64,000 nucleotides of DNA from Nodosilinea sp. FACHB-131 (GCF_014695395.1 NZ_JACJOF010000036.1:1-64000), one strand, 5' to 3'; shown: positions 44,023 to 54,014, counted from the stretch's first letter. Numbers and translations are program-made. The notes: generated by a model from the letters alone, not told the origin.

Positions 44023-44722
44023 ACGTCCCCCGTTCAGGTGCAACAAAGCGTACAAAATTTGCGATCGCCCAAGCTAGCAATCGTTGTGGCCTATCCCACA
44101 GACCATCGGCAGCCGTTGGGGAAGCCCTTCCTCCTACCATAACGTTAGACCGGGCCGTTTCAACCCCTGAAAGGCCCTAACTCTCATTGCTGGGAGGGTT
44201 CTGTAGGCAAGTTGATTGTAACGGGCTCCAACAGTCTGAATGCAGGGTTCAAGGTATGCCGTCAACCGAATACCTCAAACCCTATACCCCGCTAGCCTGT
44301 CGCTTTGGAATCACGGACTAAACGGGACTGCTTGGCATCGACGGTAGCGATGTCGACTTAACGAAAAAATCAGAAGTTGTGCAGAACTGCAAACCAGACA
44401 AGGCTGAATTGACCGACTTCCTATGCTCTCGCTGCACAGGGACATGGGGTCTGATAGAAATAGCTATTTCACTGGTGAGCGAGGTGTGGGGAGCGCATTG
44501 CAAGCGGTTGAGTTAAACCCCTGGCACAGCTATAGCTGTAAAAAAGTTTTGGAAGAAATGAGTTGAAGCAGGTGGCCTTTGAGCTAGCGTAAATTTCGAT
44601 TTTGTGGTTGATGAAACGTTTTATAGCATCGAAGGTGACGCCCCGGCATCCCCGGCCTGATTCAAGAGAATCGTGCAAGAGAGGGAGGTCGCCGTCTTCA
44701 TGCTGTTTTGGCGACGTCGAAC
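44023..44722. other. Intergenic region between usp and nblA
   Basis: 700 bp without a supported gene. Short frames on the minus strand near 44318-44753 show no family resemblance. It holds the stem-loop following nblA. Confidence 0.5.
44688..44715 (-). terminator. Stem-loop after nblA
   Basis: GTCGCC (44688-44693) pairs with GGCGAC (44710-44715), 7 nt past the nblA stop, without a U-run. Possibly a 3'-end stabiliser. Confidence 0.35.
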
Positions 44723-44917
44723 CTACATTTGAGGGTTTGGCCCAATCCCCCATTCGTGCTTGAGGAAGTGCTTGTACATCGTCTCCCGCATCATCATCTG
44801 TTCATACATCTTGACTAGGAACTGCTGGGCCTGCTCCCGGCTCATTTTGTCAACTTGGGTCTCAAAAGACCTCAAACTAAACTGCTGCTCCAAAGAGAGT
44901 TGCATCGGTTCGTTCAT
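44723..44917 (-). CDS. nblA: Phycobilisome degradation protein NblA
   Basis: 64 residues, the usual NblA size. LSLEQQFSLRSFETQV, MSREQAQQFLVKMYEQMMMRE and YKHFLKHEWGI are family hallmarks. NblA is an adaptor that docks phycobiliproteins to Clp protease during nitrogen or other starvation. AGGAG lies before the ATG. A long 528-bp upstream region suggests complex control, but no perfect NtcA site (GTA-N8-TAC) was found. Confidence 0.96.
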   Translation of the reverse strand: MNEPMQLSLEQQFSLRSFETQVDKMSREQAQQFLVKMYEQMMMRETMYKHFLKHEWGIGPNPQM

Positions 44918-45445
44918 GGATTTGCTCCTGAGAGAGAGAGAACAACACTCCAGTAATGGCTTGTAACAACCAGGCTGAACCTGAGTTACTGCCTAGATGC
45001 ATGGGTTTAGCTCTCCTTAGAGAAAATCCAACCCCAGCACACCTAGTTTCTCTACTGGACTAAGCTGTAACCACAATGCCGGCCTAGGCCAATGCGCTAT
45101 GGTTTACAAATTATAACGATCATTTGACAAAGATCCACTTGGTGGTCTTATAAGCGAATATAACAAGTCATCCCTAAACCGTCATCTGTCGGTGGAGAAT
45201 TTACAACTTTTAGCAATGACTGCTAAGTAAAAATGCTCAAGGCAAACTTCTTCATGTATTCTTGGCTTGGGCCCAGGCGGTGCTAGTACAGGGGTGCTTT
45301 ACCCGCATTGTTGCGTGGCCGCAGCATTTGCAACCGCTACGACTGGAGGCTTTTGGAGTTATTTTCGACTCAATCACATCGACTGAAGGGTTTGTCTAAT
45401 GCAAATAAAATACCTACCTTTTGGCAGGTAGAGTCGTGGTCCAAA
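44918..45445. other. nblA upstream region
   Basis: 528 bp with no gene. A GAGAGAGAGA tract lies right behind the nblA ribosome site. The AT-rich part 45100-45240 is the likely promoter zone. No clear NtcA box was seen. Confidence 0.45.
45414..45431 (-). terminator. Terminator after PP2C gene
   Basis: CTACCT (45414-45419) pairs with AGGTAG (45426-45431) with a 6-nt loop; on the minus strand it is followed by a T-rich GTATTTTATTTG. It lies 15 nt past the stop. Confidence 0.5.
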
Positions 45446-46201
45446 TCAGCTGTCAGTGCCGCCAGATGGTGCTGACAGATTTACTACTACCACTGTGATG
45501 TTGTCGCGGCCCCCCCGCTGCTTGGCAGAATTGACTAGGGCTGTGGCCGCTGCCTCGCAGGCGCGAATCGACTTCAGGTGAGAGGCGATGAGGTGGTCTG
45601 ACAATTCTTCGGTGAGACCATCGCTGCACAGCAGTAGGCGATCGCCACTGTGCACCTCAATGGGCTGAATATCAATTTCGGTGAGGTCATCGCGCCCTAG
45701 GCACTGAGACAGCACATGGCGCCATGGGTGGCTGCGCGACTGGGCTGAACTCACTTCACCCGCTCGAATAGCTTTGGCAATCCAGGTGTGGTCTTCGGTC
45801 AGCTGCTCTAGGTGGTGGCCCCGCAGGCGGTAGAGACGAGAGTCGCCCACGTGGGCACACCAAGGCTGCGGGTCGCTGTCGCGAAAGGTGAGCACCACCA
45901 CAGTAGTACCCATGTCGGCCCGTTCAGGGTGGCGCCTTTGGTCGTCAAGAATGGCATTATTGGCTTGACGTAGAGCTTGCTCTAAGAGCTGAGCCGTGGC
46001 TACTTCCCCGTGCCAGTTCTGCTGCAAAAAGGTCTTAATAGCGGCGGTGGCCAAGCGGCTAGCTTCCTGCCCACCCGCATGGCCGCCCATGCCGTCTGCC
46101 ACGAGGAAAAATCGTCCCTCAGGGTCGATGTAGTAATCATCCTGGTTGCTAGTGCGCAGCAGACCTGGATCCGATAACCCTGAAAAAACGCAATCCACCA
46201 T
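45446..46201 (-). CDS. PP2C-family protein phosphatase
   Basis: 251 residues. PPM metal-site motifs: [58 protein letters not shown] and [11 protein letters not shown]. It is a stand-alone catalytic domain like cyanobacterial PphA, which dephosphorylates Ser/Thr proteins such as PII. It is downstream of an AarF-like kinase gene (20 nt gap), so the two are likely co-transcribed. Confidence 0.93.
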   Translation of the reverse strand: MVDCVFSGLSDPGLLRTSNQDDYYIDPEGRFFLVADGMGGHAGGQEASRLATAAIKTFLQQNWHGEVATAQLLEQALRQANNAILDDQRRHPERADMGTTVVVLTFRDSDPQPWCAHVGDSRLYRLRGHHLEQLTEDHTWIAKAIRAGEVSSAQSRSHPWRHVLSQCLGRDDLTEIDIQPIEVHSGDRLLLCSDGLTEELSDHLIASHLKSIRACEAAATALVNSAKQRGGRDNITVVVVNLSAPSGGTDS

Positions 46202-46221
46202 AGCAAACTTGGGCTAAACCA

Positions 46222-48105
46222 TTAAGGCAGACGATCGGCCCGGTTGACCTGAAGCACCGCTCGCAAAAACGCGATCCCGGTGCCTGCCGCCAGTACCCCA
46301 GGTACTAGAGCTAGCCAAACAAACTCCGATAGTACCAGTACCGTTGCCGAAAGGGTAAACGCTCCCACCAAAATGGCGTAGTTGTTAGCCATCGTTACCC
46401 CACTAATGCGGCGCAGGGCGCGGTCGGTCTCGATAGAGCGCACTCGTACCCGAATGTCGCCGCGCTCTAGTTTGTCAAGGGTGTCTTCGATGCGCCGGGG
46501 TAGACCCAGGGCAGAGGTGCTGACTTGGGCAGCCTGACGGCTGAGTTCTCCCAGCAGACTGTTAGCTCCATCGGTCGGATTGCCATTAGACATAAGCTGT
46601 GCAGCAAACGGCTTGGCCGCTTCCATAAAGTTAAACTCGGGGTCGAGCCCTTTCCCTACCCCTTCCAGGGTGGAGAACGCCCGCATCACAAAAGTAAACG
46701 TGGCCGGAAAGCGAAAGGGCTGATCGTAGGCGACGGCGTAAAGGTCATCGCTGATGGCATTGATGGACTGCTCCTCAAAGGGGCGGTCCATAAAGTTATC
46801 CAAAATATACTGGATAGAGCGGCGCACTGGGCTCATATCATCGATTTGTGCCAGGGCCCCCAGCTCCACTAAGGAGTCCATCACCTGCCCAGCATCGCGC
46901 CGGGCTACCCCCATGAATGTACTCATCAGCCGCTGGCGAGTCATCGGCTGTACCTGGCCCATCATGCCGAAATCGTAGAAGATTAACGATCCATCAAGGC
47001 TAACGGCAACATTGCCTGGGTGGGGATCGGCGTGGAAAAAGCCGTTGTTCAGTAGCTGGTGTAGGTAGGCTTGAGCTCCCAACCGAGCCAAGCGCTTACG
47101 GTCTAGCCCAGCGGCTTCGAGGGCATCGTAGTGGCTAATTTTAATCCCAGGCATGTATTCCAGGGTTACCACTCGAGAGGATGTCAACCGCCAGAAGACG
47201 CGAGGCACGTTGACCCAGTCTTCACCCCGGAAGTTGCGACGAAAGGTGTCGGCGTTGCGGCCTTCGTTAAGGTAGTCGATCTCCTCCCATAGAATGCGAC
47301 AGCACTCTTCATAGATGCCTAGCCAGTCGCGGCCTTTACCCCAGCTAGGATGGCTTTGAAAGTACCGAGCGATGCCCTTGAGAATAGATAGGTCGATGGT
47401 GAAGAGCGATCGCAGCCCCGGGCGCTGCACTTTTACCACCACCTCGTCACCGCTGTGCGTCTGAGCCCGGTGCACCTGGCCTAGGCTGGCCGCCGCTAGC
47501 GGAATCGGATCGAAGGTGCGGTAAAGGGTGTGGATAGGTTTGCCTAAGTCAGCCTCAATAATGTCGCGGGCCTGCTCATAACTAAAGGCCGGTACCCGGT
47601 CCTGAAGCTTCGACAGTTCCTCCACGAACTCAATGGGGAAAATATCGGCACGAGTCGAAAAAAGCTGCCCTACCTTAATAAAAGTTGGACCCAGATCGAG
47701 TAGGGTCTCGCGAATCCAGACGGCAAGCTCTCGCCGCCGCGCCGTCTGGGCTTCAGCAGTCATGGCGCCACCATAGCTCCAAGCTTTGCCGTAGAGCCAT
47801 CGGGCCCAGAGCAGCCGCAGCACAAAACCCCAAATATCAACAAAGCGGCGCTGACGAGAGTATCGGCCCTGGTTCCAGCGGTAAGAGTCTTGACGGAAAG
47901 GCGGTGTCTTTTCACCGGCAGCCGCGGCAAGGCTCGCCGTGCTGGCCAAGGCTAGGGGAACGGGAGCAGCTCCGTCTAGCGGTGCTTCGAAAGCTGAGGT
48001 ATCCAAGCTGCCATTCATGCCTTCAACATAGCTTAAGTCACCCTCGCCGTTGTCGAGAGGGGAAGGCAGCTTGGCCGATGCGGAGGAATCAGAAACAGCA
48101 GACAC
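46222..48105 (-). CDS. AarF/ABC1/UbiB-family atypical kinase
   Basis: 627 residues. After ~100 variable residues comes the ABC1 core: LGPTFIKVGQLFSTRADIFP (the KxGQ motif), AAASLGQVHRAQT (A-rich loop), VVKVQRPG lysine, NGFFHADPHPGNV catalytic loop and FYDFGMMG metal site. Two hydrophobic helices near the C-terminus anchor it. Plastid relatives regulate prenylquinone metabolism and plastoglobules; a similar role is inferred. It overlaps no gene; PP2C follows. Confidence 0.92.
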   Translation of the reverse strand: MSAVSDSSASAKLPSPLDNGEGDLSYVEGMNGSLDTSAFEAPLDGAAPVPLALASTASLAAAAGEKTPPFRQDSYRWNQGRYSRQRRFVDIWGFVLRLLWARWLYGKAWSYGGAMTAEAQTARRRELAVWIRETLLDLGPTFIKVGQLFSTRADIFPIEFVEELSKLQDRVPAFSYEQARDIIEADLGKPIHTLYRTFDPIPLAAASLGQVHRAQTHSGDEVVVKVQRPGLRSLFTIDLSILKGIARYFQSHPSWGKGRDWLGIYEECCRILWEEIDYLNEGRNADTFRRNFRGEDWVNVPRVFWRLTSSRVVTLEYMPGIKISHYDALEAAGLDRKRLARLGAQAYLHQLLNNGFFHADPHPGNVAVSLDGSLIFYDFGMMGQVQPMTRQRLMSTFMGVARRDAGQVMDSLVELGALAQIDDMSPVRRSIQYILDNFMDRPFEEQSINAISDDLYAVAYDQPFRFPATFTFVMRAFSTLEGVGKGLDPEFNFMEAAKPFAAQLMSNGNPTDGANSLLGELSRQAAQVSTSALGLPRRIEDTLDKLERGDIRVRVRSIETDRALRRISGVTMANNYAILVGAFTLSATVLVLSEFVWLALVPGVLAAGTGIAFLRAVLQVNRADRLP

Positions 48106-48215
48106 TCAGGTTCCTAGAACAGAAGGGATAGCAGCGATTTACAAGCCAATGTAGCTCCGGGCAGTAGCCCCGGCAGATTTAAACCTGGCATAAGGGCAAA
48201 ACGGTTTTTTGACTT

Positions 48216-48545
48216 TTAGACCTGGGAAGTAGCCCGATACTGTTGTAAGGCGACTCGCACCTGGGCAATTTCGGCTCGCAGGGTGTCAATAGTGGCCTGT
48301 AGATCGGTGACTGAGCCGGTTGAAGCCGATGCTGTATTCCCGGTAGAGAATTCTCCAGCTTCTGCCTCTACCTGCTGAGCCCGAGCCATTACTTCTTCCG
48401 TAAACTGGCGAAAGTATTCCCGCTGCTCGGCATCAAACTTACCTACCAGGCTCAAGCCATCGGTCAACAACCGCTCGGCGCGCTCGTTAACCGCATCGGC
48501 TAGGGCGCGGCCAACATAAAACGCATGCAGCACGGGGCTACTCAT
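48216..48545 (-). CDS. Conserved cyanobacterial helical protein (DUF6825-like)
   Basis: 109 residues. FYVGRALADAVNERAERLL, GKFDAEQREYFRQFTEEVM and a final coiled coil (LQATIDTLRAEIAQVRVALQQY) fit a small family of cyanobacteria and plastids with unknown function; the family name is from memory and moderate in certainty. No membrane segment. It lies between the pseudokinase and aarF genes on the same strand. Confidence 0.7.
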   Translation of the reverse strand: MSSPVLHAFYVGRALADAVNERAERLLTDGLSLVGKFDAEQREYFRQFTEEVMARAQQVEAEAGEFSTGNTASASTGSVTDLQATIDTLRAEIAQVRVALQQYRATSQV

Positions 48546-48670
48546 GGCAAACCTCAGGAAGAACGGACAATGTAGCAGAACTTGCTTGACTGTAGAGAAT
48601 TATAACGTCCTTATTCCTCTAGCACCGGACGGATCTTGGGTTTAAGTTTTGGTTTATTTAGCAAAACCGT

Positions 48671-50224
48671 CTAGCTAGATGATGGGGCTGGGGCCGGTGG
48701 CTGAAGCGGTGGGGCTAGGGGCGCTGGGGCTAAGGGCGGCGGGGCTGCTCCTTCCGCTGGAGCGGGTTCCACAAGAACTGGTGCGGGCAGCGGCTGCGGA
48801 GCCGGAGCGGGCTCCACGGGCAGTGGCGCGGGCTCGCTGGGGAATATGGGTTCAAACTCAGGCTCGGGTTCGGGCTGGGGGGCTACCGGAGTTTCCCAGC
48901 TCTCTATGGGTTCAGAGACAGGCTCAGGGACAATTGCAGGCTGAGGCACTGCTGGGGGTGGGGCAGCAGGTTCTTGGGGGTCGGGGGCAAAGTCAGGTAC
49001 TGGTTCCGAACCCGGTGGTGGCGTGTTGCTGTAGTCGGGGCGATCGCGCCGGGCTGGGGCATCGGCCCAGGGCTGCAAGAGGTCGTCGCCATTCCAGTCG
49101 GGCAGGGGAGGAAACGACTGATTGGGATTGAGGCGCTCTTGGCTGGCAGAACTGGCAGGCTGGAGCCGGGCATAGAAGCCAAACCCTAGACCGCTAACTG
49201 TAGCCAATAACCCAGTCAAGACCAGAGCCAGCGGTAGTGAACGATTCTGACGTTGGGTTGAGCCCACCAGGGTGCTGACCTGCGCAGGATAGTCAACTAT
49301 GGCTTGGGGTTGGGCTCCAGGGTCAGATTGGCTGAATACCGCCCTAGTCGAGGGGCCAGTGAATCGCTGGGGTACTGCACTGGGTGCTGGTGTTGATGGT
49401 AGCTGCTCAGGGGTTGGCAGAAGGGCTTTCCACGCCGCTAGAGTAACGGTGGGTGGTAGTTCGTGCAGGGTTGGCGTGGCCCCGTTCAAAAGCCTGGGGC
49501 TGCCCAAGGCCAGGGCCGTATCGACAACAGTGGGTAACTCGGGGTGACGACGACGAACCTCTACTGCCAGGGGAGCGTTGGTTGCCTCGGTCCGTTGACC
49601 AGTCAGCAAAAAATACAGCAGGTGGGTAAGCCCGCGCACTAGGGCTGATTCTTCTGAAGAAACCTGATCTTTTTCGGTGGAGTTTGGGGTGGCGGTGGTG
49701 GATGGCGGTAGATCAAATCCTGTGAACGTGACGATTTGATCCTGCGGCTCGTACCACACTTGGTCAGGGGTCAATCGCAACCCGGCCCAACCTAAAGGGT
49801 GGAGAGTCTCGAAGGCTTCGGTAAGGCGCTGAATAATAGCTATGCTGGAGCGAGGTGCCAGGGAATTGGTCTCAGTTACCAGGCGATCGAGGGGAGTGCC
49901 GGGGGGACTGGCCAGGGTTTGATAGCAGACGCCCTCTTCTTCGAAGCCTCCCAGGCGCGCTGAAAATGCAGCTTGCTTAAGGTAGTTGACCTGGTCGAGA
50001 TACTGGTAAAACGCTTGTCGCTGTAAGGCATCCGGCAGCGCTGCTGGACTGCGACTGCCTAGTACGCGAAGCTGTATCCACTGCCCCTTGGACACATCCA
50101 TCGCCAGATAGACAGGACCAACGGCATCTTCGGTCACCCAGGCGTCGATCACGTAGGTGCCATTTTGCAGGGCGGTGCCCACGGCTAGGGTCATAGGAGC
50201 AGAGGGGTCAATTATCTTTGCCAC
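48671..50224 (-). CDS. Membrane-anchored pseudokinase with Pro-rich tail
   Basis: 517 residues. The first ~270 follow a Ser/Thr kinase outline (LQNGTYVIDAWVTEDAVGPVYLA like a nucleotide loop; later LTHLLYFLLTGQ) but lack the catalytic set: the VAIK position reads IQLRVL, HRD-K-N becomes GWAGLRLTPDQ, and DFG becomes TGFDL. A single membrane helix (SLPLALVLTGLLATVSGLGF, about 330) leads to a ~165-residue tail of Pro, Glu and Ala, probably on the far side of the membrane. The enzyme activity is thought to be lost; a scaffold or sensor role is inferred. Confidence 0.78.
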   Translation of the reverse strand: MAKIIDPSAPMTLAVGTALQNGTYVIDAWVTEDAVGPVYLAMDVSKGQWIQLRVLGSRSPAALPDALQRQAFYQYLDQVNYLKQAAFSARLGGFEEEGVCYQTLASPPGTPLDRLVTETNSLAPRSSIAIIQRLTEAFETLHPLGWAGLRLTPDQVWYEPQDQIVTFTGFDLPPSTTATPNSTEKDQVSSEESALVRGLTHLLYFLLTGQRTEATNAPLAVEVRRRHPELPTVVDTALALGSPRLLNGATPTLHELPPTVTLAAWKALLPTPEQLPSTPAPSAVPQRFTGPSTRAVFSQSDPGAQPQAIVDYPAQVSTLVGSTQRQNRSLPLALVLTGLLATVSGLGFGFYARLQPASSASQERLNPNQSFPPLPDWNGDDLLQPWADAPARRDRPDYSNTPPPGSEPVPDFAPDPQEPAAPPPAVPQPAIVPEPVSEPIESWETPVAPQPEPEPEFEPIFPSEPAPLPVEPAPAPQPLPAPVLVEPAPAEGAAPPPLAPAPLAPPLQPPAPAPSSS

Positions 50225-50275
50225 TCTACCCCGTTCTTCACTCAGCGGGTGAGATGTATCAGTATCTGATGCCTC

Positions 50276-53050
50276 TCAGGGTAGAGGATAGTGCTGCTCT
50301 AAAAAGGCTGTGGCATCGGCTTGGGTTGCGATCGCGCCGTCAAGCTGAGCGGCAAATAGAGTCTCCAGCATCGGCCTAAAACTGGGGCCGGGGCGATACC
50401 CAAGGGTTTTGAGCCGATCCCCGTCGATCAGGGGCGCAGTAGGCGCCCACTGCATGAGGTAACGCCATAGGGCAGGGCCCATCTGCCGGGGATGGCGAGC
50501 ACTGATCAGTAGGTGAGTGGGAATATCAGCTTGATTGAATGCGGCATACAGCTGACTGGGAGCGGGCTCGGTGGCCACAAGGACTTGCCACTGGTGTTCC
50601 CACTGATCGAGGTTAGCCAGACGCTCAATGGCGCGATCGGGCAGTTGTAGATGGGTGGCCAGGGGCGATCGCACCGCAGCCGGTACGGCAGCCAGCAGCC
50701 CCTGTAGCCGCAGCAGCCAGGGCGGCCCCAGCTCGGGCCAGCTAAAGCGCTTTGCCCAACGGCTGAGGCGTCCCAGCTGTTGCCACAGAGCTGGGGTCAT
50801 GGTCAGCTCGCTGTGGAGACAGCGCAGGGCCCCCAGCTGATCTAGCAGAGTTAGCGCCGACTGCCAGTAAGGTGCCTCAAGGATGTATTTCAGCTCGTTT
50901 TTGAGCCGCACCTGTAGGGCTGGGGCTCGCCGCATCTGGTGTTGCATTTGGCTATAAACCCCGCTCGCGATGGCGTGGTGAATATAGCCCTCAGTCTGGG
51001 GGTCAAGGCTAAACCCCAACCGCACCGCAAAGCGCACCGCCCGGTAAATGCGTGTCGGATCTTCGATAAAGCTGTTGGCATGCAGCACGCGAATGGTGCC
51101 CTGGCGCAGGTCAATGAGGCCGCCAAAGTAGTCAAGTAGCTGCCCAGCCCCAGGATTGGTAAGCCGCAGGGCTAGAGCATTGACCGTGAAGTCGCGACGG
51201 TAGAGGTCTTGCTGAATGGAGCTAGCTTCGACTTCGGGATTGGCGGCGGGATAGGGGTAAAACTCCGTGCGGGCGGTGGCGATGTCAATCATCAGCCCGG
51301 CCAGGGGGTGGTCTAACTCCTTCCGCCAGACCAGCGACGCCGTTTGAAATCGCCCATGCACCTGTAAATCAACTTCTGAAAATTGCTCCTTGATCACAGT
51401 CGCCAGATCAACGCCAGCCTCCACCTGCGCCGTGCTGAAGAACCCATCAACCACTAAATCGAGGTCCGGCAGAGCCGCTGAAATCGAGTCGGTGCAGATC
51501 AGCAGATCGCGCACCGCGCCGCCCACCAGGTAGAGGTGCCAGCCTCGCTCCTCAGCAGCAGCGGTGATTTGCTGCAAAATGTTCTGCAAGACAGGGGACA
51601 GACTGGTTTCCAGAGCCCGCTGTAGAGTAATGGCGGCAGGCGGGTCTAGCAAAGCAGGTTTGACTAAGGGAGAGGGTTGCCCCTGGTGTAGGTGACGCAG
51701 CAGGTCGGTGCGGGTGACGATGCCAACTAATGCCCCCTGGTGCAGCACCGGCAGGCGGCCAATGTCGTAGGTCACCATCAGGTGCTCGATATCGGTAAGG
51801 GGGGTATCAGGGGTAATGGTTTTGAGGCTAGTGGCCATATAGCCCTTGACCGGAGCGTGGCTAAAACCGTGGTGAAGTGCCAGATCCAGGTCGCGGCGGG
51901 AGATGATACCGACCAGGCGATCGCCCTCATCGACCACCGACAAACCCGAATGACCGTAGCGCAGCAAAATCCGCTGGGCCTCGTGGATTGTAGTGTCGGG
52001 GCGAATGGTGCGTACCGGCGACGACATCAGGTCGCGGGCGGTGGGCTGGCGGGGTAAGTGCGATCGCACAGCCGCCATCACCTCCTGTACCGTCCCTAAG
52101 GGGTCCTCCGTCGTCACGCTGGCCGAGGCAGCCGCAGCATGCCCGCCGCCACCCAAGGCCGTCAGTACCGTGCCCCAGTCGAGGCGATCGCTCACTCGGC
52201 CTCGGGCTCGGCCAATCAACGTGAGTTTTTGAATCCCCAGCAGTGGGTCGGACAGATCGCAGTCTGCCAAGTCATTGGTATCTGCTTCTTCCTTAGCGGC
52301 ATAGCAGGCCCCAAACAGCAGCGCATCGGCATCGGTTAGGGATATCAGTTGCTCTGCCAGCCCCGACAGACCCGGCACATACCCATCAACCCGCAGCAAT
52401 ACCCAGGCCAACGTGTGGCCCCCCACTGGCTCTACCTGAAGGGTAGCCATGGCCTCTGCCAATAACCCCTGCAGAGTGGGGCTCAGTCCCGGTTCTACAA
52501 AGTCAGCAATAATCGCGAGGCTAGCCCCGTGGGCCATCAGCCAGGCCAGAGCAGAGGCATCCCGCGCCGTCGCCCCCTCGTACAGCAGCGAGCCTGTATC
52601 AACGTGGATGCCCAGAGCCATGACCGTCGCTTCAGCGACGCTGGGCTCAATCTTTCCGTCTTGTAGCAACTCCACCACTAGAGTAGTAGCTGCTCCCACA
52701 GCCTCAATCGTGGTCTCCGGGGTTTGCACCGTCTCGGCATTCGTGGGATGGTGATCGTAGATCTCGATAGGTACCTGGTTGTGTTCGGCCTGGGTAATCC
52801 AATCGGCTGCTGGGCCAAAGCGATCGCGCTGCTGAGCATCAACTAGAGTGAGGCGATTGATTTGGCTTGGATCTACTGCTCGTCGCTCAATTAGCGGATA
52901 CTCGTCACGGTGGAGGGCCAAAAATCGCTGCACCGTCGGATGGCAGCCCCCGGTCAGCACAATGCGCCGCCCTGGCTGCAGGCGAGCCAGCCCTACGGCC
53001 GCCCCCAGGGTGTCAAAATCGGCAGTGGTGTGGCAAATGACTAGGTCCAT
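50276..53050 (-). CDS. DHH-CBS-tRNA nucleotidyltransferase fusion (A-adding type)
   Basis: 924 residues. The N-terminal DHH phosphoesterase has ICHTTADFDTLGAAVGL, VDAQQRDRFG and IYDHHPTN, followed by DHHA1 (ALGGGGHAAAAS). Two CBS repeats (about 345-455) follow. The C-terminal Pol-beta head has LYLVGGAVRDLL and LPDLDLVVDG (metal DxD), then RRDFTVNALAL, DPTRIYRAVRFAVRLGF and the neck/body. In cyanobacteria split CC- and A-adding enzymes occur, and this fused layout fits the A-adding partner. The nearby tRNA-Gly lacks an encoded CCA. Confidence 0.9.
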   Translation of the reverse strand: MDLVICHTTADFDTLGAAVGLARLQPGRRIVLTGGCHPTVQRFLALHRDEYPLIERRAVDPSQINRLTLVDAQQRDRFGPAADWITQAEHNQVPIEIYDHHPTNAETVQTPETTIEAVGAATTLVVELLQDGKIEPSVAEATVMALGIHVDTGSLLYEGATARDASALAWLMAHGASLAIIADFVEPGLSPTLQGLLAEAMATLQVEPVGGHTLAWVLLRVDGYVPGLSGLAEQLISLTDADALLFGACYAAKEEADTNDLADCDLSDPLLGIQKLTLIGRARGRVSDRLDWGTVLTALGGGGHAAAASASVTTEDPLGTVQEVMAAVRSHLPRQPTARDLMSSPVRTIRPDTTIHEAQRILLRYGHSGLSVVDEGDRLVGIISRRDLDLALHHGFSHAPVKGYMATSLKTITPDTPLTDIEHLMVTYDIGRLPVLHQGALVGIVTRTDLLRHLHQGQPSPLVKPALLDPPAAITLQRALETSLSPVLQNILQQITAAAEERGWHLYLVGGAVRDLLICTDSISAALPDLDLVVDGFFSTAQVEAGVDLATVIKEQFSEVDLQVHGRFQTASLVWRKELDHPLAGLMIDIATARTEFYPYPAANPEVEASSIQQDLYRRDFTVNALALRLTNPGAGQLLDYFGGLIDLRQGTIRVLHANSFIEDPTRIYRAVRFAVRLGFSLDPQTEGYIHHAIASGVYSQMQHQMRRAPALQVRLKNELKYILEAPYWQSALTLLDQLGALRCLHSELTMTPALWQQLGRLSRWAKRFSWPELGPPWLLRLQGLLAAVPAAVRSPLATHLQLPDRAIERLANLDQWEHQWQVLVATEPAPSQLYAAFNQADIPTHLLISARHPRQMGPALWRYLMQWAPTAPLIDGDRLKTLGYRPGPSFRPMLETLFAAQLDGAIATQADATAFLEQHYPLP

Positions 53051-53198
53051 AAGTTTCGGGCCTTTTTGAGGGCCATACTTTCCGGCGGGGCCTCTTTCTG
53101 ATAGCGTACTGGTTAGGGTAGTGTGGCTGTTAGCCTGGGCTAATCAGGTTATTCACCGCCGTCTCCGCTGCTGTGTTTGAGAGAGCAAATATAAAACC

Positions 53199-53387
53199 AT
53201 GGTAATTCTGTTTCAACTCGCGCTGTTTGCCCTGGTCCTGATGTCATTTGTGCTGGTGGTGTATGTGCCCGTGGCCTACGCCTCTCCCCAAGACTGGGAT
53301 CAGTCCAAACGACTGATCCTCTTTGGCTCTGTTATTTGGGGCGCTCTGGTAGTGGTCGTGGGCGGCCTCAACTACTTTGTGGTTTAG
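53199..53387 (+). CDS. psbZ: Photosystem II protein PsbZ (Ycf9)
   Basis: 62 residues, two membrane helices ([21 protein letters not shown] and [19 protein letters not shown] in part) separated by [10 protein letters not shown], the PsbZ loop. It stabilises PSII core-antenna contacts. ribH follows after 11 nt. Confidence 0.95.
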   Translation: MVILFQLALFALVLMSFVLVVYVPVAYASPQDWDQSKRLILFGSVIWGALVVVVGGLNYFVV

Positions 53388-53398
53388 AAAAAATATTT

Positions 53399-53974
53399 AT
53401 GGCGGTTTTTGAAGGCACGTTAGTCTCCACAGGATCTCCCCGGTTTGCCATTGTGCTAGGCCGATTCAACGATTTAGTTACGGGTAAGCTGCTGGAGGGT
53501 TGTCAAGACTGTCTGAAGCGCCATGGTATAGACGTTAACCCCGAAGGTACCCAGGTTGACTACGCCTGGGTGCCCGGTAGTTTTGAAATTCCACTGGTGG
53601 CCCGGCAGCTGGCCCTTAGCGGTCGCTACAACGCGATCATCTGCTTGGGAGCCGTCATCCGTGGCTCGACGCCCCACTTTGACTACGTGGCAGCGGAGGT
53701 AGCTAAGGGCGTGGCAGCAGCGGGTTTTCAAACCGGTGTGCCGATCATCTTTGGCGTACTCACCACCGATACGCTGCAGCAGGCCCTAGAGCGGGCGGGC
53801 ATCAAGGCTAACCACGGTTGGGACTATGCCATGAGCGCTCTGGAAATGGCCAGTTTAATGGGAGTGATTCACTCCGCCATGGGTAGTGGTGCGAGCAATG
53901 GCTCAGCCCGCTTGGGGCCTGGGATGCCGGTGGCAGCTCAAGCCGTCGTGGTCCCCGACGCGGACTCAATTTAG
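53399..53974 (+). CDS. ribH: 6,7-Dimethyl-8-ribityllumazine synthase
   Basis: 191 residues from ATG 53399 ([20 protein letters not shown]); the longer frame overlapping psbZ is rejected. Penultimate step of riboflavin synthesis. Motifs are [40 protein letters not shown] and [17 protein letters not shown]. The last ~30 residues ([12 protein letters not shown]...) extend past the usual ~155-160 length. Co-transcription with psbZ is likely. Confidence 0.96.
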   Translation: MAVFEGTLVSTGSPRFAIVLGRFNDLVTGKLLEGCQDCLKRHGIDVNPEGTQVDYAWVPGSFEIPLVARQLALSGRYNAIICLGAVIRGSTPHFDYVAAEVAKGVAAAGFQTGVPIIFGVLTTDTLQQALERAGIKANHGWDYAMSALEMASLMGVIHSAMGSGASNGSARLGPGMPVAAQAVVVPDADSI

Positions 53975-54008
53975 CGCTAAAGACTGCCCAAGAAAATCCA
54001 AAAGAATG

Positions 54009-54014
54009 TTGACA
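54009..54014 (+). promoter_or_regulatory. Candidate -35 box for tRNA-Gly
   Basis: A perfect TTGACA 76 nt before the tRNA. The matching -10 is weak (GATTCT at 17-bp spacing, TAGATA at 22), so the promoter is tentative. Confidence 0.35.

Noticed and set aside
44980-45100. Possible NtcA box upstream of nblA
   Set aside because: Only near matches such as GTA-N8-TAA were found; none fits GTA-N8-TAC.
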